This document shows positions 1-6,733 of a DNA stretch of 14,596 nucleotides, piece after piece. Within the stretch, counting starts at the first letter, position 1. The number at the start of each line of letters is the position of its first letter. The DNA comes from Bacilli bacterium (GTDB lineage Bacteria; Bacillota_I; Bacilli_A; RF39; UBA660), in assembly GCA_900772095.1 (NCBI GenBank), contig CAAGQJ010000002.1:1-14596 (forward strand), in the 5' to 3' direction. The position numbers and the translations under genes are program-made. The notes beneath the pieces are model-generated. The model was not told the DNA's origin. It saw only the letters and a list, made by a program, of their open reading frames with translations, and ran no database searches.

Positions 1-43
1 CCCCCGAACATTTGTTCGTTTGGGTGATATTTTGTTTCACCAT
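1..43 (-). CDS. 5' end of an unidentified leftward gene (partial)
   Basis: Only the first 14 codons lie in the window (MVKQNITQTNKCSG, then the edge), so no product can be named. The start is supported by an ATG at 43-41 preceded by an AGGAAG-type ribosome binding site about 8 bases upstream, and by a very good promoter at 119-147. No stop interrupts the frame up to the edge. A LexA-box-like palindrome (5-18) falls inside these codons. The leader of about 69 nt is the longest in the window. The start is moderately supported and the identity is unknown. Confidence 0.5.
   Translation of the reverse strand, partial: MVKQNITQTNKCSG
5..18. promoter_or_regulatory. LexA/DinR-box-like palindrome
   Basis: CGAACATTTGTTCG contains the perfect dyad GAAC-N4-GTTC, the core of the Bacillota SOS operator (CGAACRNRYGTTYG-like). 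It lies just downstream of the start codon of the leftward gene, about 95 bases after its predicted transcription start, which is far for a classical operator. It may be functional or a chance match within codons. Confidence 0.35.
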
Positions 44-82
44 ATTTTCTACTTCCTTCCTAATCAACTTTTCGTTAATTAT

Positions 83-102
83 TTAAACTAAAGTTAAACT
101 TT
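83..102. repeat. Short direct repeat and dyad in the leader of the leftward gene
   Basis: TTAAACT occurs at 83-89 and again at 94-100, an 11-base period or one helical turn. The second copy is part of a 13-base dyad, AAAGTT-A-AACTTT, at 90-102. Both lie just downstream of the predicted transcription start (about 112), where an operator could sit. AT-rich sequence produces such matches easily, so a regulatory role is a guess. Confidence 0.25.
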
Positions 103-118
103 ATTCTCATATAATTAA

Positions 119-147
119 ATTATAGGTTAAAAAATACTATTTTTCAA
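119..147 (-). promoter_or_regulatory. Sigma-A-type promoter of the leftward gene
   Basis: Read on the minus strand, TTGAAA (147-142) and TATAAT (124-119) are separated by 17 bases. The -10 is perfect and the -35 matches 5 of 6 positions. The predicted start is near 112, giving a leader of about 69 nt. Confidence 0.7.
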
Positions 148-182
148 GAATATTTTACTAATTTATAACAAATAACCTAACT

Positions 183-229
183 AACAAAATAAAAGTAGAT
201 TTCTATCGCCTTAATAGTTATCTACTTTT
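183..229 (-). terminator. Rho-independent terminator after the amidase gene
   Basis: On the minus strand a 10-bp stem (AAAAGTAGAT pairing with ATCTACTTTT; 229-220 with 200-191) encloses a 2x2 internal loop, a further CTAT/ATAG stem and a 7-base loop. It is followed by the U-rich run TTTTATTTTG. It begins about 30 bases past the amidase stop codon and lies upstream of the promoter at 119-147, so it separates the two units. Confidence 0.75.
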
Positions 230-257
230 ATAATATAATTCAATCACTCTAATCAAT

Positions 258-2093
258 TTATCTTTTTCTATGCAGTCTTAACTTTCTACGTAATCTTAAC
301 TTTTTCTTCTTCAATTTAAAAACAAAAAACAAAATAAGAAATAAAACTAATATAAAAATAACAATCACTGTATTATTATCAAGTTCATCAAGCGAAGTCT
401 TATACTCATTATATAATTTCAAAGCAGTTTCATCTTTATTTTCATAATCATTATAATTAGAAAAAAATTTCTCAACCTCATATAAACTCTTATTATACCT
501 TTCCCTCTTCTTAGTATTAAAAAGGTTTATCACTATAACAGACTTATTATCATCATAAAAATCCTTTAGTTTAATAACATTACGTGGCACTTCATATAAA
601 GAAGGCGCTAAAGAAGAAAGTTCATACACATTATTAATCTTTTCAAACTCATATATAATACCATATAAATTAACTTCACTATTCTTAGAACCAACAAACT
701 CTATCCCATACATAAGTCCATCTTTATCAAAACCAAGTGGAACAGAAACTGCAGGAAACCCAAGTATCGGACTTATACTATAACTAGAAGATTCAAAATT
801 ACTTTGTCCTATTTTTGAAACTTTATTCTTAGTAGTAGGATAAACAAAAGCATCAACATTATAATTACTTATTACACTCTCTACAAACTTTCTATAATCT
901 TCCTTAAGTAAATTATTCTTATCAACAGTTTTAATATTAATTGAACACTCATCAACATACTCCTTAAGACTATAAATATGTCCCTTAGCATTACTTAATT
1001 CCTTTAAACTCTTAATTTTACTTGAAGTATTCTTAATATAACTATTAAAAGCATAACACATAGTCCATCCACCAAGAACCTTCTGGTCCATATTATAATA
1101 CTCTTTAGTATAAAAATTCTTTACATGTATTATATTAGCACCTTCATCCTTCATCTTATCTAAAGCATCATCAAATAAAGTCTTAATCTCACTATAAGTA
1201 CTACCAGTACCATAAACATTTAAATTGCTATCACCATATGCAAACTGGTCAAGAACAACAATATTTTTACCCTTTAAACTAGTATTTTTAAAATTACTAT
1301 ATGTTCCCTCTTCCTTTGAAGCCATCACTTCAAGTAACAAAGCATTTTCCTTTACAGTCTTTGTAATAGGACCCACTACATCACGAGTAATATCATAAGC
1401 AAGTATTCCAGTAGTATTTATCAAACCAAAAGTTGACCTAAAGCCAATAACACCATTTGCAGAAGAAGGCGCTCTAAGTGAAGAATTAGTATCCGTTCCA
1501 AGACCAACCGGAGCATATTGCAAAGAAACCGCTACCGCAGTACCACCCGACGAACCATAACTAGAATAACCTGTATTAAATGCATTTTTAGTATAACCAT
1601 AAGAACTATTAGAAGAACTAGCCATAAATGCAAATTCACTCATATTAGCCTTGGCTAAAACTATCATACCCTTATCTTTTAATCTTTGAACTACTACAGA
1701 ATCACTATATGGAATAGAATCACTAAGTGCCCTAGCCCCACCAGTAGTAGCCATACCTAAAACATCTATATTATCCTTTACAATTATAGGAATACAATAT
1801 AAAACAGAATCACGACCATTTGCCTTATAATTAATATCACACTTTTTAGCTTCCTCTATTGCATTTTTATTTACAGAAATAATAGCATTAAACTTATCAT
1901 CATAAGCCTCTATTCTATCTAAATATAATCTAACTAAAAGTTCATATGTCAAATACCCATCATCTATTGCATCTTGAATATCATATATATCCATAGTAGT
2001 AATATCTACCGGAGCCTCATAATAAGCATTAACATCGATTATAAAAATAAATAAAAACATAAAAACCAACAAAAACTTCTTAAATATTTTCAT
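258..2093 (-). CDS. Secreted, membrane-anchored amidase-signature family hydrolase
   Basis: This is a 611-aa amidase signature (AS) family enzyme; the family hydrolyses amide bonds with a Lys-Ser-Ser triad. Visible candidates are K106 (IVKDNID), S181 in GSSGG (180-184) and S205 in TDTNSSLRAPSS. The usual AS loop reads GGS where this reads N203-S204-S205, so the oxyanion-hole glycines are substituted. Residues 1-23 are a signal peptide (KK, hydrophobic core, VNA before YYEAP). Residues 575-592 form a hydrophobic helix followed by a strongly basic tail, so the catalytic part is predicted to face outside with its C-terminus anchored. The start at 2093 is preferred over an in-frame upstream codon (2159) because AGGTGAGG precedes it. 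Substrate is unknown; cell-wall or peptide amides are possible. It is probably monocistronic. The family call is firm, the substrate is not. Confidence 0.88.
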   Translation of the reverse strand: MKIFKKFLLVFMFLFIFIIDVNAYYEAPVDITTMDIYDIQDAIDDGYLTYELLVRLYLDRIEAYDDKFNAIISVNKNAIEEAKKCDINYKANGRDSVLYCIPIIVKDNIDVLGMATTGGARALSDSIPYSDSVVVQRLKDKGMIVLAKANMSEFAFMASSSNSSYGYTKNAFNTGYSSYGSSGGTAVAVSLQYAPVGLGTDTNSSLRAPSSANGVIGFRSTFGLINTTGILAYDITRDVVGPITKTVKENALLLEVMASKEEGTYSNFKNTSLKGKNIVVLDQFAYGDSNLNVYGTGSTYSEIKTLFDDALDKMKDEGANIIHVKNFYTKEYYNMDQKVLGGWTMCYAFNSYIKNTSSKIKSLKELSNAKGHIYSLKEYVDECSINIKTVDKNNLLKEDYRKFVESVISNYNVDAFVYPTTKNKVSKIGQSNFESSSYSISPILGFPAVSVPLGFDKDGLMYGIEFVGSKNSEVNLYGIIYEFEKINNVYELSSLAPSLYEVPRNVIKLKDFYDDNKSVIVINLFNTKKRERYNKSLYEVEKFFSNYNDYENKDETALKLYNEYKTSLDELDNNTVIVIFILVLFLILFFVFKLKKKKLRLRRKLRLHRKR

Positions 2094-2114
2094 ATCCTCA
2101 CCTTTATTAATAAT

Positions 2115-2143
2115 ATTATAATATAAAAATAATATAAAAACAA
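2115..2143 (-). promoter_or_regulatory. Promoter of the amidase gene
   Basis: TTGTTT (2143-2138), 17 bases, TATAAT (2120-2115) on the minus strand. The predicted start near 2108 leaves only about 15 nt before the ATG, with the AGGTGAGG ribosome binding site directly after the transcript start. Confidence 0.5.
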
Positions 2144-2166
2144 AAAAAATACAAAACATTTACCAA

Positions 2167-2187
2167 CAAAAAAAGACCAAACGGTCT
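2167..2187 (-). terminator. Rho-independent terminator of greA
   Basis: On the minus strand AGACC-GTTT-GGTCT (2187-2174) is a perfect 5-bp GC-containing stem with a 4-base loop followed by seven T. The hairpin begins within the greA TAG stop codon (2188-2186). Confidence 0.85.
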
Positions 2188-2656
2188 ATTTAATACTAAT
2201 TACTTTTACTTCATAACTACCATTAGGACTAGCAACAGAAACTACATCTCCTACTTTATGTCCCATAAGTGCTTGAGCAATAGGAGATTCATTAGAAATT
2301 TTACTTTCAAATGGGTCTGCTTCTTGACTACCTACAATCTTATATTCATCTGTATCATCATCTTCATCTATATAAGAAATAGTTACAGTATTACCAACAC
2401 CAACCTTATCAGTCTTAGTTTCCTCAATAATTGTAACATTTTCCACTATTGCTTCTAATTTCTTAATCTTAGCTTCAATCTCAGCTTGTTCATTTCTAGC
2501 AGCATCATAATCTGCATTTTCAGATAAGTCGCCTAAAGCTCGTGCTTCCTTTATCGCTGTAACATTCTCAGGTCTAGCAACATTAATTAAGTAATTCAAC
2601 TCTTCTTTTATTTCTAGAAACCCCTCTTTTGTAAGAAAAATTGGTTTTTTATTCAT
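2186..2656 (-). CDS. greA: Transcription elongation factor GreA
   Basis: GreA enters the secondary channel of RNA polymerase and stimulates cleavage of backtracked transcripts. The 156-aa length is typical. The N-terminal coiled-coil hairpin carries the signature GDLSENADYDAARNEQ (residues 42-57), whose acidic tip residues position the catalytic metal. The C-terminal part is the FKBP-like domain, including the SNESPIAQALMGHKVGD motif. The ATG at 2656 follows AGGTG, about 7 bases upstream. It has its own strong promoter (2693-2721) and a hairpin terminator overlapping its stop codon, so it is an independent unit. Its position beyond mltG and trmR follows the B. subtilis order, but the genes usually lying between are missing. 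Confidence 0.97.
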   Translation of the reverse strand: MNKKPIFLTKEGFLEIKEELNYLINVARPENVTAIKEARALGDLSENADYDAARNEQAEIEAKIKKLEAIVENVTIIEETKTDKVGVGNTVTISYIDEDDDTDEYKIVGSQEADPFESKISNESPIAQALMGHKVGDVVSVASPNGSYEVKVISIK

Positions 2657-2692
2657 TGTTTTTCACCTCGTATAAAATTTGAACTCCCTAAA

Positions 2693-2721
2693 AGAATACT
2701 ATTTTTTTTGCATTTTGTCAA
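2693..2721 (-). promoter_or_regulatory. Strong promoter of greA
   Basis: A perfect -35 TTGACA (2721-2716), 17 bases, and TATTCT (2698-2693; 5 of 6 to TATAAT) on the minus strand. The predicted start is near 2686, leaving a leader of about 30 nt. This is the best -35 element in the window. Confidence 0.78.
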
Positions 2722-2776
2722 GAAGTATAAACAAATTGTAATAATATATTATGCAATAATTTAAATAACTTTACAC

Positions 2777-3376
2777 TCAAATTCTCTTTTCAGTAACTGA
2801 TAAGCCATCACCAATATCATAAAAAGTAGTCTTATACTTTATATTATCATCCAAAAACATAATATAATTTCTAATCTTCTTAACTAATGACCTTAAATTA
2901 CGATTATCAATCTCACTTAAATCTTTCTTTACATATCCATGAAAACTAAGATTATCAGTAATAATTGTACCCTTAGGATTTAAATTTTTCTCAAAATGAT
3001 TAAAAAAATCTAAATTTTTACTTTTCGCAGCATCTATTAATATTAAATCAAACTTTTCTTTTATTTTCACATCCAAAGCATCCTTATACATTAAAGTAAT
3101 TCTATCTTCCAAATGTAATTTCTTAACATTCTTAACTGCTTCAAGATACCTTTCCTGGTCCTTTTCAATTGATACAACTGTAACATTAGGATTAGTAAGA
3201 GCCATCATAATTGCAGAATAACCAATTGCCGTTCCAATTTCTAATATTGTTCTTACTTTTTTCTTAATTATATATGAAGTTAAAAAATCTATACTCTCAT
3301 CAACCATTATAGGAACTTTATTATCTAAAGCATATTTTTTTATCTCCGATATATCACTATAAATTTGTTCTACCAT
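2777..3376 (-). CDS. trmR: tRNA 5-hydroxyuridine methyltransferase TrmR (YrrM)
   Basis: This class I SAM-dependent O-methyltransferase resembles B. subtilis TrmR, which methylates 5-hydroxyuridine at tRNA wobble position 34 to give mo5U. The 199-aa protein has the SAM-binding motif ILEIGTAIGYSA (44-55), the acidic end of the next strand (SIEKD, 69-73), and metal-binding positions of the COMT-like fold at D115 (LILIDAAKS) and D141-N142 (ITDN). A GTG nine bases upstream (3385) is in frame, but the ATG at 3376 has AAGGA about 11 bases before it and is preferred. Its first bases overlap the mltG stop (ATGGTAG), implying translational coupling. It ends in TGA. Identity rests on fold and on synteny with mltG. 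It could be another member of this O-methyltransferase group. Confidence 0.85.
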   Translation of the reverse strand: MVEQIYSDISEIKKYALDNKVPIMVDESIDFLTSYIIKKKVRTILEIGTAIGYSAIMMALTNPNVTVVSIEKDQERYLEAVKNVKKLHLEDRITLMYKDALDVKIKEKFDLILIDAAKSKNLDFFNHFEKNLNPKGTIITDNLSFHGYVKKDLSEIDNRNLRSLVKKIRNYIMFLDDNIKYKTTFYDIGDGLSVTEKRI

Positions 3377-4452
3377 TCTAACCACAATCCTTCACTTTGT
3401 AACTTCTTTTGCATACTTACATGTTCATCATAAGACTTTGTAAAATATAGTTTATTATTAACATCAGACACAAAATAATAATAATCTGTTTTTATTGGAT
3501 TAATTACCGCATCTATTGCATCACCACTAGGTAAACTAATTGGTCCAACCGGAACCAAAACAGGATTATCACCCCTTGTATTATAAGCATTTTTAGCATC
3601 TATATCTTTCTGCATAAGTTCCTTAGTCATATCTTTTTTTACTCCATAATAAGAAGTAACACAAGACCCAAGAGGCATGCCTTTATTAATCCTATTTAAA
3701 AACACACTAGCAATATTCTTAAAATCACTTTTATTAACACCTTCTGACTGTGTCACTGAAGCAATAGTAAGAATTTCATGAATACTAAATTTACTATTCT
3801 TTATTTCCTTTTCATGAATTGACAAAAACTTATCCATTTCATCAAGCATCATCTTAAAAATATCTTCAACAGAATCATCCTTATTAACAAAATATGTATC
3901 AGGATATAAATAACCTTCTAATGAATAATATATTTCTTTATTCTTTATCTCATCACCAATAAAAGAATAATTTTTTATCAAAGAATTAAGATAATCTTTA
4001 TCAGATAACTTCTTCATTACATCATCATAACTATTATTAGTATTTTCATCTATTAAAGAAGCAACTTTTCTCATATTAATTCCCTCTTTAAAAGTAATAG
4101 ATACTTGATTAGCATTACGACCACCAAGTTTAAGTACATTAGCAATTTCCTTTATATCCATGCTTTTATTAAAATCATAACTTGCAGCATAAATATTATC
4201 TATTTTCCTAACTTTCATATAAAATACAAAAAACTTTTCATTCTTTATTAAACCTTCATCCTTTAAAACAGACGCTATATCATATAATCCATAACCACTA
4301 GGAATAACTACACTTATATTAGTATCATCATCGCTTACACTAGAACTAAAATAATAAGTAACACTAGCCAAAAGAATAAATAAAAGTCCCACGATAAATA
4401 AAACTAAACATAATAGTTTCCTTTTTTTTCTTTTCTTATTCTTCATTACCAT
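3370..4452 (-). CDS. mltG: Endolytic murein transglycosylase MltG (YceG-like)
   Basis: MltG cleaves nascent peptidoglycan strands within the membrane-proximal zone and sets glycan length. The protein is about 360 aa: basic N-terminus, one membrane helix (about 13-35), a LysM-like subdomain (about 46-110) and the YceG domain. Motifs include LEGYLYPDTYF (178-188) and the active-site segment ASVTQSEGVN, where E237 aligns with the conserved catalytic glutamate. The usual DPT after the FxNR motif is CVT here (264-266). The end matches the family (INPIKTDYYYFV, then YFTKSYDEH). ATGs at 4452 and 4446 are both possible; the ribosome binding site (AAGAA) is weak and lies inside yrzB, which it overlaps by 11-17 bases, suggesting coupling. 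Longer in-frame starts extend deep into yrzB and are rejected. Confidence 0.93.
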   Translation of the reverse strand: MVMKNKKRKKRKLLCLVLFIVGLLFILLASVTYYFSSSVSDDDTNISVVIPSGYGLYDIASVLKDEGLIKNEKFFVFYMKVRKIDNIYAASYDFNKSMDIKEIANVLKLGGRNANQVSITFKEGINMRKVASLIDENTNNSYDDVMKKLSDKDYLNSLIKNYSFIGDEIKNKEIYYSLEGYLYPDTYFVNKDDSVEDIFKMMLDEMDKFLSIHEKEIKNSKFSIHEILTIASVTQSEGVNKSDFKNIASVFLNRINKGMPLGSCVTSYYGVKKDMTKELMQKDIDAKNAYNTRGDNPVLVPVGPISLPSGDAIDAVINPIKTDYYYFVSDVNNKLYFTKSYDEHVSMQKKLQSEGLWLEW

Positions 4453-4735
4453 TATTTTCTTGAATAACTCTAAGAGCTGTTTCAATAACCTTCCATTCCT
4501 TTTGAGTAGTAATTGGTTCAAGTTTCATATACTCACCATCTTGAGTAATAACTGAACCATACGCCTTTAAATTACCATTTTCATCCATTTCATTATCTGT
4601 ATATGCCAAATATCTTTTTCCTGTTTCATTGGAATCAAATTCTAACAATTTATAAAAAGTCTTCTCTTCTCCTGCATCATTAAAACCAACAAACATATCA
4701 TCTGTTAAATCATTTCTCTTTTCCATTTTAATCAT
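4436..4735 (-). CDS. yrzB: DUF1292 family protein YrzB
   Basis: A small acidic protein of 99 aa of the DUF1292/YrzB family. Its function is not known, but it is conserved between ruvX and mltG in many Bacillota, as here. The FYKLLEFDSNETGKRYLAYTD section is the family core. The ATG at 4735 overlaps the ruvX stop as ATGA, but AGGAGG lies only 2 bases before it. The next in-frame ATG (4726) is 11 bases from AGGAGG and is an alternative start giving 96 aa. The C-terminal coding region contains the start of mltG. Confidence 0.88.
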   Translation of the reverse strand: MIKMEKRNDLTDDMFVGFNDAGEEKTFYKLLEFDSNETGKRYLAYTDNEMDENGNLKAYGSVITQDGEYMKLEPITTQKEWKVIETALRVIQENNGNEE

Positions 4736-5142
4736 TTCCTCCTATCTAAAAAAGATTGTAATATAACTACCGCAGAAACTCCATCAATTACTTTTTTTCT
4801 TTTCTTCCTAGACATATCTGCATTTATCAAAGTAGATTCTGCCACCTTAGTAGTAAGCCTTTCATCCTCTAAAATAACTTCTAACCCTGTAACTTTACTA
4901 AGTTTTTCCTTAAACTTAATTGTATCTTTTACTCTATCACCACATGTATTATCCATATTTTTAGGATAACCAAGTACTATCTTACCAACATTTTCACGCT
5001 TTACTATATCATTAACTAAATCAATTAACTTATCAGAATTTACATAAGTAACACTATCATAAAAAGACGCTATAATACCAAGCTTATCTGATAAAGAAAT
5101 TCCCAAAGTCTTTGTACCTAAATCAAGTCCTAAATATCTCAT
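4732..5142 (-). CDS. ruvX: RuvX/YqgF family Holliday-junction resolvase-like nuclease
   Basis: The protein has 136 aa with an RNase H-like fold; the family is implicated in 16S rRNA 5' end maturation and Holliday-junction processing. Acidic active-site candidates are D7 (GLDLGTKTLG), E92/E94 (LEDERLTTK) and D120 (IDGVSAVVILQSFL). VLGYPKNMDNTCGDR fits the family GxPxxxDGT segment with N in place of the usual G. The ATG at 5142 shares its A with the TAA stop of ireB (TAATG), with AAGGAA 6 bases before it, so it is translationally coupled. It ends in TGA overlapping the yrzB start. Confidence 0.95.
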   Translation of the reverse strand: MRYLGLDLGTKTLGISLSDKLGIIASFYDSVTYVNSDKLIDLVNDIVKRENVGKIVLGYPKNMDNTCGDRVKDTIKFKEKLSKVTGLEVILEDERLTTKVAESTLINADMSRKKRKKVIDGVSAVVILQSFLDRRK

Positions 5143-5390
5143 TATAAATTCCTTAAATAATCTTTTAATAAAGCCTCAATTATCTCATCACGATTAATTT
5201 TAGCAATCTTTCTTCTAGCATCCTTATAATCAGTAATATATGATAAATCATCACTTAAAAGATAACCAACTATTTGATTTATTCCATTAAAACCCTGACT
5301 ATCCAAAGCATTCTTAACATCTATTAAAGTTTCTGTAATCATATAATTTTTCCTATCTTGAAAATTATATACAGTAACATCACTATTCAA
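5142..5390 (-). CDS. ireB: IreB family regulatory phosphoprotein (UPF0297, YrzL)
   Basis: In Enterococcus faecalis IreB is a small phosphoprotein substrate of the PASTA kinase IreK and affects cephalosporin resistance. The family core is clear: QGFNGINQIVGYLLSDDLSY, then ARRKI and RDEIIEALLKDYL. I place the start at a TTG (5390-5388; 82 aa) rather than the GTG at 5399, because AGGTGAG lies correctly spaced before the TTG and overlaps the GTG itself. The resulting N-terminus, MNSDVTVYNF, keeps a Ser/Thr pair (S3, T6) three residues apart like the phosphorylated T4 and T7 of E. faecalis IreB, with Ser replacing one Thr. It is the first gene of the five-gene operon, behind a good promoter (5424-5452). 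The cognate kinase is not in the window. Confidence 0.9.
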   Translation of the reverse strand: MNSDVTVYNFQDRKNYMITETLIDVKNALDSQGFNGINQIVGYLLSDDLSYITDYKDARRKIAKINRDEIIEALLKDYLRNL

Positions 5391-5423
5391 AATTCTCACC
5401 TCTTATTAATTAATATAATACAT

Positions 5424-5452
5424 ATTTTAACATTTTTTTTACACTTGAGCAA
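5424..5452 (-). promoter_or_regulatory. Promoter of the ireB-ruvX-yrzB-mltG-trmR operon
   Basis: TTGCTC (5452-5447), 17 bases, TAAAAT (5429-5424) on the minus strand, with an extended -10 TG one base before the hexamer (TGTTAAAAT). The predicted start is near 5417, about 27 nt before the ireB TTG. No other promoter is evident inside the overlapping genes downstream. Confidence 0.6.
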
Positions 5453-5492
5453 GCACTAATGACCAATAATTTATTAAATCATACATATACAT

Positions 5493-5516
5493 AAAAAATC
5501 CCGTTAAAAAACGAGA
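5493..5516 (-). terminator. Rho-independent terminator after the rhomboid protease gene
   Basis: On the minus strand TCTCGTT (5516-5510) pairs with AACGGGA (5505-5499), 7 bp including one G-U, around a TTTT loop, followed by six T (5498-5493). It starts 18 bases past the rhomboid stop and precedes the ireB promoter. Confidence 0.82.
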
Positions 5517-5534
5517 CAACATAAATACTTAAAA

Positions 5535-6674
5535 TTATTTAAATACCACAAAATTCATAATTATTAAAAATACAAAATACATCAAAGTAAGTATCGTACC
5601 ATTTAATCTATTGTTATTATTTACTTTAGATTTAATACCAAGAGCCATAGCAATTAATAATCCACCAACTAAACCACCAATATGTGCAAAATTATCTACT
5701 GAAGGAAGCATAAAACCAAATAATAAATTTATAAATATTATTGGAACAATCTGTCTAACTAAAGTATTACCCAAATAAACTCTAAAATTATATCCAAAAC
5801 AAAGTAAAGCACCAAGTAAACCAAATATCGCTCCAGACGCCCCCACACTAACTCCATCAATATTTAACAATATTGACAATAAACTAGCAGTAATCAAACT
5901 AAAAAAGTATATACATGTAAACTTAAACCTACCAAAAAAACTTTCTGCTTGACTACCAAGAACATATAAAGCATACATATTAAAGAATATATGTAATATA
6001 TCAGCATGCAAAAAACCACATGAAATCAATCTATAAAACTGACCCTCTCTAACTAAAGGTCCATATAAAGCAAAAGCATTAATTAATAAACTATCAAAAT
6101 TAAAAAACTTCTGAAGTAAAAAAACCAAAACATTTAAAACAATTAATATACAAGTAATAATAGGTTTTTTTGGTGTAAATATAGACTGAACTACCTCTGC
6201 TTCTTCTTTATTTTTTCTATTAATATCATCTGTTATTTTCAAAAATAAACCAACACCCTTTTCATCAAATACTAACTTTTTATCTATATCAGGAAAATAT
6301 TGATATAAAAAATCATACTTTTTAATATCACTTTCATCTTTCAAATATACAAAATCCATATCCTTTTCATCATGAAACTTTACATTATCACCAAGATTCA
6401 TAAATATAGACAGAACCCTCATTTTATAATTATAAGTCTTTTTCTTTATATCTTTTACTATTCTTTTAGTCTTAAATATATCAAAATCAAGTTGTTCATT
6501 ATTGTGAATATAATTAGACACTATTCTAACAATTTTATAATCACTATTCATATTCTCAAGCCATATTTCATTTTGTGCACCATGTAAAATAACAGGATTA
6601 TAATTCTGCTCAGTTATAAAATAATGCAACAGTTTCATAACTATTTCATCTTTTTCATCTGCCTTTAGTTCCAC
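5535..6674 (-). CDS. Rhomboid family intramembrane serine protease (GluP/YqgP-like)
   Basis: A 379-aa membrane protease that cleaves transmembrane substrates. Residues 1-165 form a soluble N-terminal domain, as in B. subtilis YqgP. The rhomboid core follows from about 171, with several membrane helices. Catalytic residues are visible: S280 in GASGAIFG and H331 in NFAHIGG. HIFFNMYAL (228-236) matches the HxxxN motif of helix 2. A further helix (about 360-378) lies after the catalytic His, giving the 6+1 type arrangement seen in Gram-positive rhomboids. The start is a GTG (6674) with AGAGGTGAT a few bases upstream. Own promoter (6699-6727) and terminator (5493-5516) indicate a single-gene unit. 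In B. subtilis YqgP is linked to membrane-protein quality control and Mg/Mn homeostasis; the substrate here is unknown. Confidence 0.93.
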   Translation of the reverse strand: MELKADEKDEIVMKLLHYFITEQNYNPVILHGAQNEIWLENMNSDYKIVRIVSNYIHNNEQLDFDIFKTKRIVKDIKKKTYNYKMRVLSIFMNLGDNVKFHDEKDMDFVYLKDESDIKKYDFLYQYFPDIDKKLVFDEKGVGLFLKITDDINRKNKEEAEVVQSIFTPKKPIITCILIVLNVLVFLLQKFFNFDSLLINAFALYGPLVREGQFYRLISCGFLHADILHIFFNMYALYVLGSQAESFFGRFKFTCIYFFSLITASLLSILLNIDGVSVGASGAIFGLLGALLCFGYNFRVYLGNTLVRQIVPIIFINLLFGFMLPSVDNFAHIGGLVGGLLIAMALGIKSKVNNNNRLNGTILTLMYFVFLIIMNFVVFK

Positions 6675-6698
6675 TTATATCACCTCTTAATATCTACT

Positions 6699-6727
6699 AT
6701 TATAATACTCTTTAATACAATTTACAA
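6699..6727 (-). promoter_or_regulatory. Promoter of the rhomboid gene
   Basis: TTGTAA (6727-6722), 17 bases, TATAAT (6704-6699) on the minus strand, fitting the whole 59-base gap after rluD. The predicted start is near 6692, with a leader of about 18 nt. No terminator separates it from rluD, so read-through from rluD is also likely. Confidence 0.55.
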
Positions 6728-6733
6728 ACAAAA

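Noticed and set aside
2258..2458. Plus-strand open frame opposite greA
   Set aside because: It lies wholly antisense to a well-conserved greA, has no family motif and no ribosome binding site, and its residues reflect the complementary strand.
2736..2756. Near-palindrome TTGTAATAATATATTATGCAA after trmR
   Set aside because: It is AT-only apart from its ends, is followed by no T-run, and is weak as a terminator. Such dyads are frequent in this composition.
2777..5142. Use of TGA as tryptophan, as in Mycoplasma-like relatives
   Set aside because: trmR and ruvX end at TGA exactly where family lengths predict, and tryptophans in mltG and the rhomboid gene are TGG.
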